From positions 186,001 through 250,000 of the forward strand of contig NZ_FQWK01000005.1 in NCBI RefSeq assembly GCF_900129655.1: a DNA stretch of 64,000 bases, in the 5' to 3' direction. The stretch is from Bacteroides clarus YIT 12056 (GTDB lineage: Bacteria > Bacteroidota > Bacteroidia > Bacteroidales > Bacteroidaceae). Within the stretch, counting starts at the first letter, position 1. Every line of letters starts with the position of its first letter. The notes beneath the pieces were generated by a model that worked only from the letters and a program-made list of their open reading frames with translations, ran no database searches and was not told the origin of the DNA. Both the position numbers and the translations under genes were made by a program. This document shows positions 61,806-64,000 of the stretch, in pieces.

Positions 61806-63722
61806 ATGAGAAACATTATGAGAGATTTTAGATATATTATCGGTTTGGGAGCATTGCTGCTCTCGGCCGTTCTTAGTACGAGTTCTTGTACCGACGGTAA
61901 TGATTGGGAGGCGGATTCGGCTTATGCTCGTCTTTTCGGTACGAAGACGTCCAGTTTCACGGTTACTCCCGCGGAAGATATTGCGCAGGCTGAAGTTTCT
62001 TGGCAAGGTACTCCGGAAACGAAAAATTATATTATAGAAATCAGTACTGCTCTTTTGACGGACGAAGTGGAGCCGGGAACCTCTGAGGGGAGTATTGTTT
62101 TCGGTAATGGGGATGAGCAGATAACGAAGACTGCTTATACGCTAAAGGAATTGAGCCCGAATACGGAATATTATGCACGTATCAAGTCGGTGAACGGAGA
62201 TAAAGAGTCCGATTGGGTTTATCTGGAAGATGGGACTTTTAAGACTTGTAAAGAAGAACAAGTATTGGTGACTCCTTCCACCGATAACGGTGACATTGAA
62301 GAAAAATCCATCCGTATCTCTTGGCAACCTTGCAAAGTTGACCGTATCCGCATTTATACGGAAGACGCTTCTTATGATGAAACTATTGAACTTTCGGAAG
62401 CTGATATAGCGTTTGGTTCGTGTATTATTTCCGGCCTTACCCAAGGAACACGCTATACGGTTGAAATCTATAATGGAGAGACAATGCGCGGAAGCATTGA
62501 AGTAATGACCGATGAAGGCGAGATGTTGCCGATTACAATCGGTAATGTCCAAACAAACAGCGCTACTCTTGACTGGAATTATGTTGGCAATGTCAGAGCC
62601 AATGCATATACTCTGGTGGAAGGTACGGAATATTCTACTGCCAATCCGGTTTCCTTTGATGGTAACAGCGGCCTTATGCTGAATAGTCTCAATGATTATA
62701 CTACTTATACATTTGCTTTGCTGAATGGTACGGCTGTGATGGGATATAAGACATTTACAACAAAACGCGCTATTCCTGCCGGGTACACGGTGATTGAGAT
62801 AGGTTCAGAGGATGACTTTATCACTGAAGTAACAAAGAGCATCACTCGGAATACGGTATTTAAGCTGGCTTCCAATGCTGATTTTACATTGAAAAAAATG
62901 AAGAATAATGGCAACGAGGTGGATGACATAAAGATACCGAGTACTTCCGATATAAATGTAATTGTTTGGGGTGAGGAAAGTGATGATAGTAAAGCTGTGT
63001 TGAGGTTGGCCAGTGCATTGGGAATCAAGGGAAGTTTCCATACGATAGAGTTCTTTAATTTGGAGATTACTACTACTGTCGAGAACGCCAATGGTCGTAT
63101 ATTTAATATTCAGGATGATTCCAACACATTCACGGAAATGAAGATAGAAGCCTGTGATATTTTAGACGGACAAGTCTTGTTTAGAGTGAAACATGGAGAA
63201 GGTAAGCCTAGCTTAGGTATACTGACAATTAGTAATTGTATAGTCGGCAATTTTACAAAGGATGGAAGCTTGCTTAATCTGACGGAGGATAAGAGTGGTA
63301 CATTGACGAATATCAATATTAAGAATTCTACTATTTTTAATATGGCAGGTAACGTTATTCGCTCAAAAATAGTTCCCCGTACATTTAATATTGAAGGATG
63401 TACTTTTTATGAAGCTCCGAATAGTGATGGTAAGGCGTTTACAAATGATGAGAAATTAGGTTCTGCGTTGAAGGTTACCAATACATTGTTTGGTGGTAAG
63501 ATTGCCGCAGATTCGGGATTTAGGGATGGCAATGCAGTAACAGCCGAGAATGTTTATTCCGCCAGTGATTTTACTTACGGTAAAAACGGGTGGCCTGCTT
63601 CTTCCACAGTTATGAACATTGATAAAACCAGTGCGGAGCTATTCCCGAATGCAGCGGCTGGAGACTTTACCGTAGCTCCGAAAGATTATAAGAAATTCGG
63701 TGACCCGCGTTGGAATAATTAA
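61806..63722 (+). CDS. FN3 and beta-helix-like surface lipoprotein (DUF4957/DUF5123 type)
   Basis: A 638-residue lipoprotein (lipobox region STSSC) with fibronectin-type-III-like repeats at about 45-140 and 150-235 (ELSPNTEYYARIKS; LTQGTRYTVEIYNG) and a third short Ig-like unit near 245-320. The C-terminal half (about 325-638) looks like a right-handed beta-helix of pectate-lyase type, as in DUF4957/DUF5123 proteins, and ends FGDPRWNN, a usual ending there. No catalytic residues were recognised, so it is probably a surface glycan-binding protein rather than an enzyme. It sits between susD and a PL1-like gene, in line with pectin binding. Confidence 0.82.
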   Translation: MRNIMRDFRYIIGLGALLLSAVLSTSSCTDGNDWEADSAYARLFGTKTSSFTVTPAEDIAQAEVSWQGTPETKNYIIEISTALLTDEVEPGTSEGSIVFGNGDEQITKTAYTLKELSPNTEYYARIKSVNGDKESDWVYLEDGTFKTCKEEQVLVTPSTDNGDIEEKSIRISWQPCKVDRIRIYTEDASYDETIELSEADIAFGSCIISGLTQGTRYTVEIYNGETMRGSIEVMTDEGEMLPITIGNVQTNSATLDWNYVGNVRANAYTLVEGTEYSTANPVSFDGNSGLMLNSLNDYTTYTFALLNGTAVMGYKTFTTKRAIPAGYTVIEIGSEDDFITEVTKSITRNTVFKLASNADFTLKKMKNNGNEVDDIKIPSTSDINVIVWGEESDDSKAVLRLASALGIKGSFHTIEFFNLEITTTVENANGRIFNIQDDSNTFTEMKIEACDILDGQVLFRVKHGEGKPSLGILTISNCIVGNFTKDGSLLNLTEDKSGTLTNINIKNSTIFNMAGNVIRSKIVPRTFNIEGCTFYEAPNSDGKAFTNDEKLGSALKVTNTLFGGKIAADSGFRDGNAVTAENVYSASDFTYGKNGWPASSTVMNIDKTSAELFPNAAAGDFTVAPKDYKKFGDPRWNN

Positions 63723-63751
63723 AATCAGAATCAAATAATAAAGATAGAATT

Positions 63752-64000
63752 ATGAAAATAAAATATTTGTTGAGTTGCAGCCTTTTGGCGGGAAGTGCAT
63801 TGTTTGCGTCATGTACTTCCATTGAGCCCAAATTGGATAATGATTATAAGCCTCTCCTTCCGGAAGAAATTCCGGAAGGTACCATTACCCAGTTGAATTA
63901 CGGTGAGTTACGTGCTTTTCCCGGAGCTGAAGGACATGGACGTGACGTTACAGGCGGACGTGGTGGTAAAGTTTACCATGTAACGTCATTGGAAGACGGC
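63752..64000 (+). CDS. PL1-like pectate lyase lipoprotein, 3'-truncated by window edge
   Basis: The first 83 residues are visible. The start MKIKYLLSCSLLAGSALFAS is a lipoprotein signal ending before CTSIEP; then a linker and AFPGAEGHGRDVTGGRGG, the N-terminal signature of bacterial pectate lyases of family PL1, at about 55-72. The catalytic Arg and Ca2+ ligands are beyond the window. It follows the FN3 protein gene by 29 bases and gives the second PUL its likely substrate, homogalacturonan. Confidence 0.85.
   Translation, partial: MKIKYLLSCSLLAGSALFASCTSIEPKLDNDYKPLLPEEIPEGTITQLNYGELRAFPGAEGHGRDVTGGRGGKVYHVTSLEDG

Overview
The window is chromosomal DNA of a gut-type Bacteroides. This rests on three SusC/SusD-type or fimbrillin loci, the frdCAB fumarate reductase operon, many lipoproteins with Cys lipoboxes, and promoters of the Bacteroides form (TTTG, about 20 bp, then TAnnTTTG). 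The species cannot be fixed from sequence alone. No rRNA, tRNA, CRISPR array, integrase or transposase was seen.

Left part (1-16.5 kb), mostly minus strand: the end of a DUF4861 protein, a polysaccharide deacetylase, a DUF2723/GT117 membrane glycosyltransferase, then a long co-directional housekeeping run read right to left: cysE, a THUMP-type rRNA methyltransferase, a DPP-IV-like peptidase, purD, a membrane protein, a YqaA/DedA protein, mnmD, and a zinc-type ABC binding protein and ATPase with no permease beside them. cysK is divergent from cysE.

Middle (16.5-32.3 kb): an AT-rich block bounded by terminators that is a complete-looking alginate utilisation locus. A FadR/UxuR-type GntR regulator and a 2-hydroxyacid dehydrogenase diverge from each other. 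A minus-strand operon encodes a PL17 oligoalginate lyase, KdgF, a uronate-type MFS transporter and an SDR (candidate DEH reductase). A plus-strand operon encodes SusC, SusD, an SGNH/sialate-O-acetylesterase-like protein and a PL6 lyase. The proposed flow is surface cleavage by PL6, import by SusCD, periplasmic PL17 cleavage, MFS uptake, linearisation by KdgF and reduction by the SDR. KDG kinase and KDPG aldolase are not in the window. A TTGG-N4-CCAA palindrome like the E. coli UxuR/ExuR operator overlaps the core promoter of three PUL transcription units (17438, 23365, 23684). This is the best candidate for an undescribed regulatory circuit here.

Right part (32.3-56.2 kb): flavin protein, RNase R, CDF transporter, an epimerase-PAP2 pair that may belong to sphingolipid synthesis, dus, U32 peptidase-like protein, thioesterase, dprA, a fimbrillin locus (DUF3575, DUF5119, fimbrillin), two paralogous AraC regulators with a shared Cys motif on either side of frdCAB, a secreted PAP2 phosphatase, an S41 protease, coaD and parE. 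The right edge (56.5-64 kb) is the start of a second PUL, probably for pectin: SusC, SusD, an FN3/beta-helix surface protein and the start of a PL1-like pectate lyase.

Two unexplained repeat families stand out. One is a 22-bp-period array of AACAAACTGTT-like dyads (5281-5446 and 38157-38256). The other is a family of TTAGTGATTAGTG-type sequences that sit at gene ends, supply stop codons, and in one case lie in frame inside mnmD.
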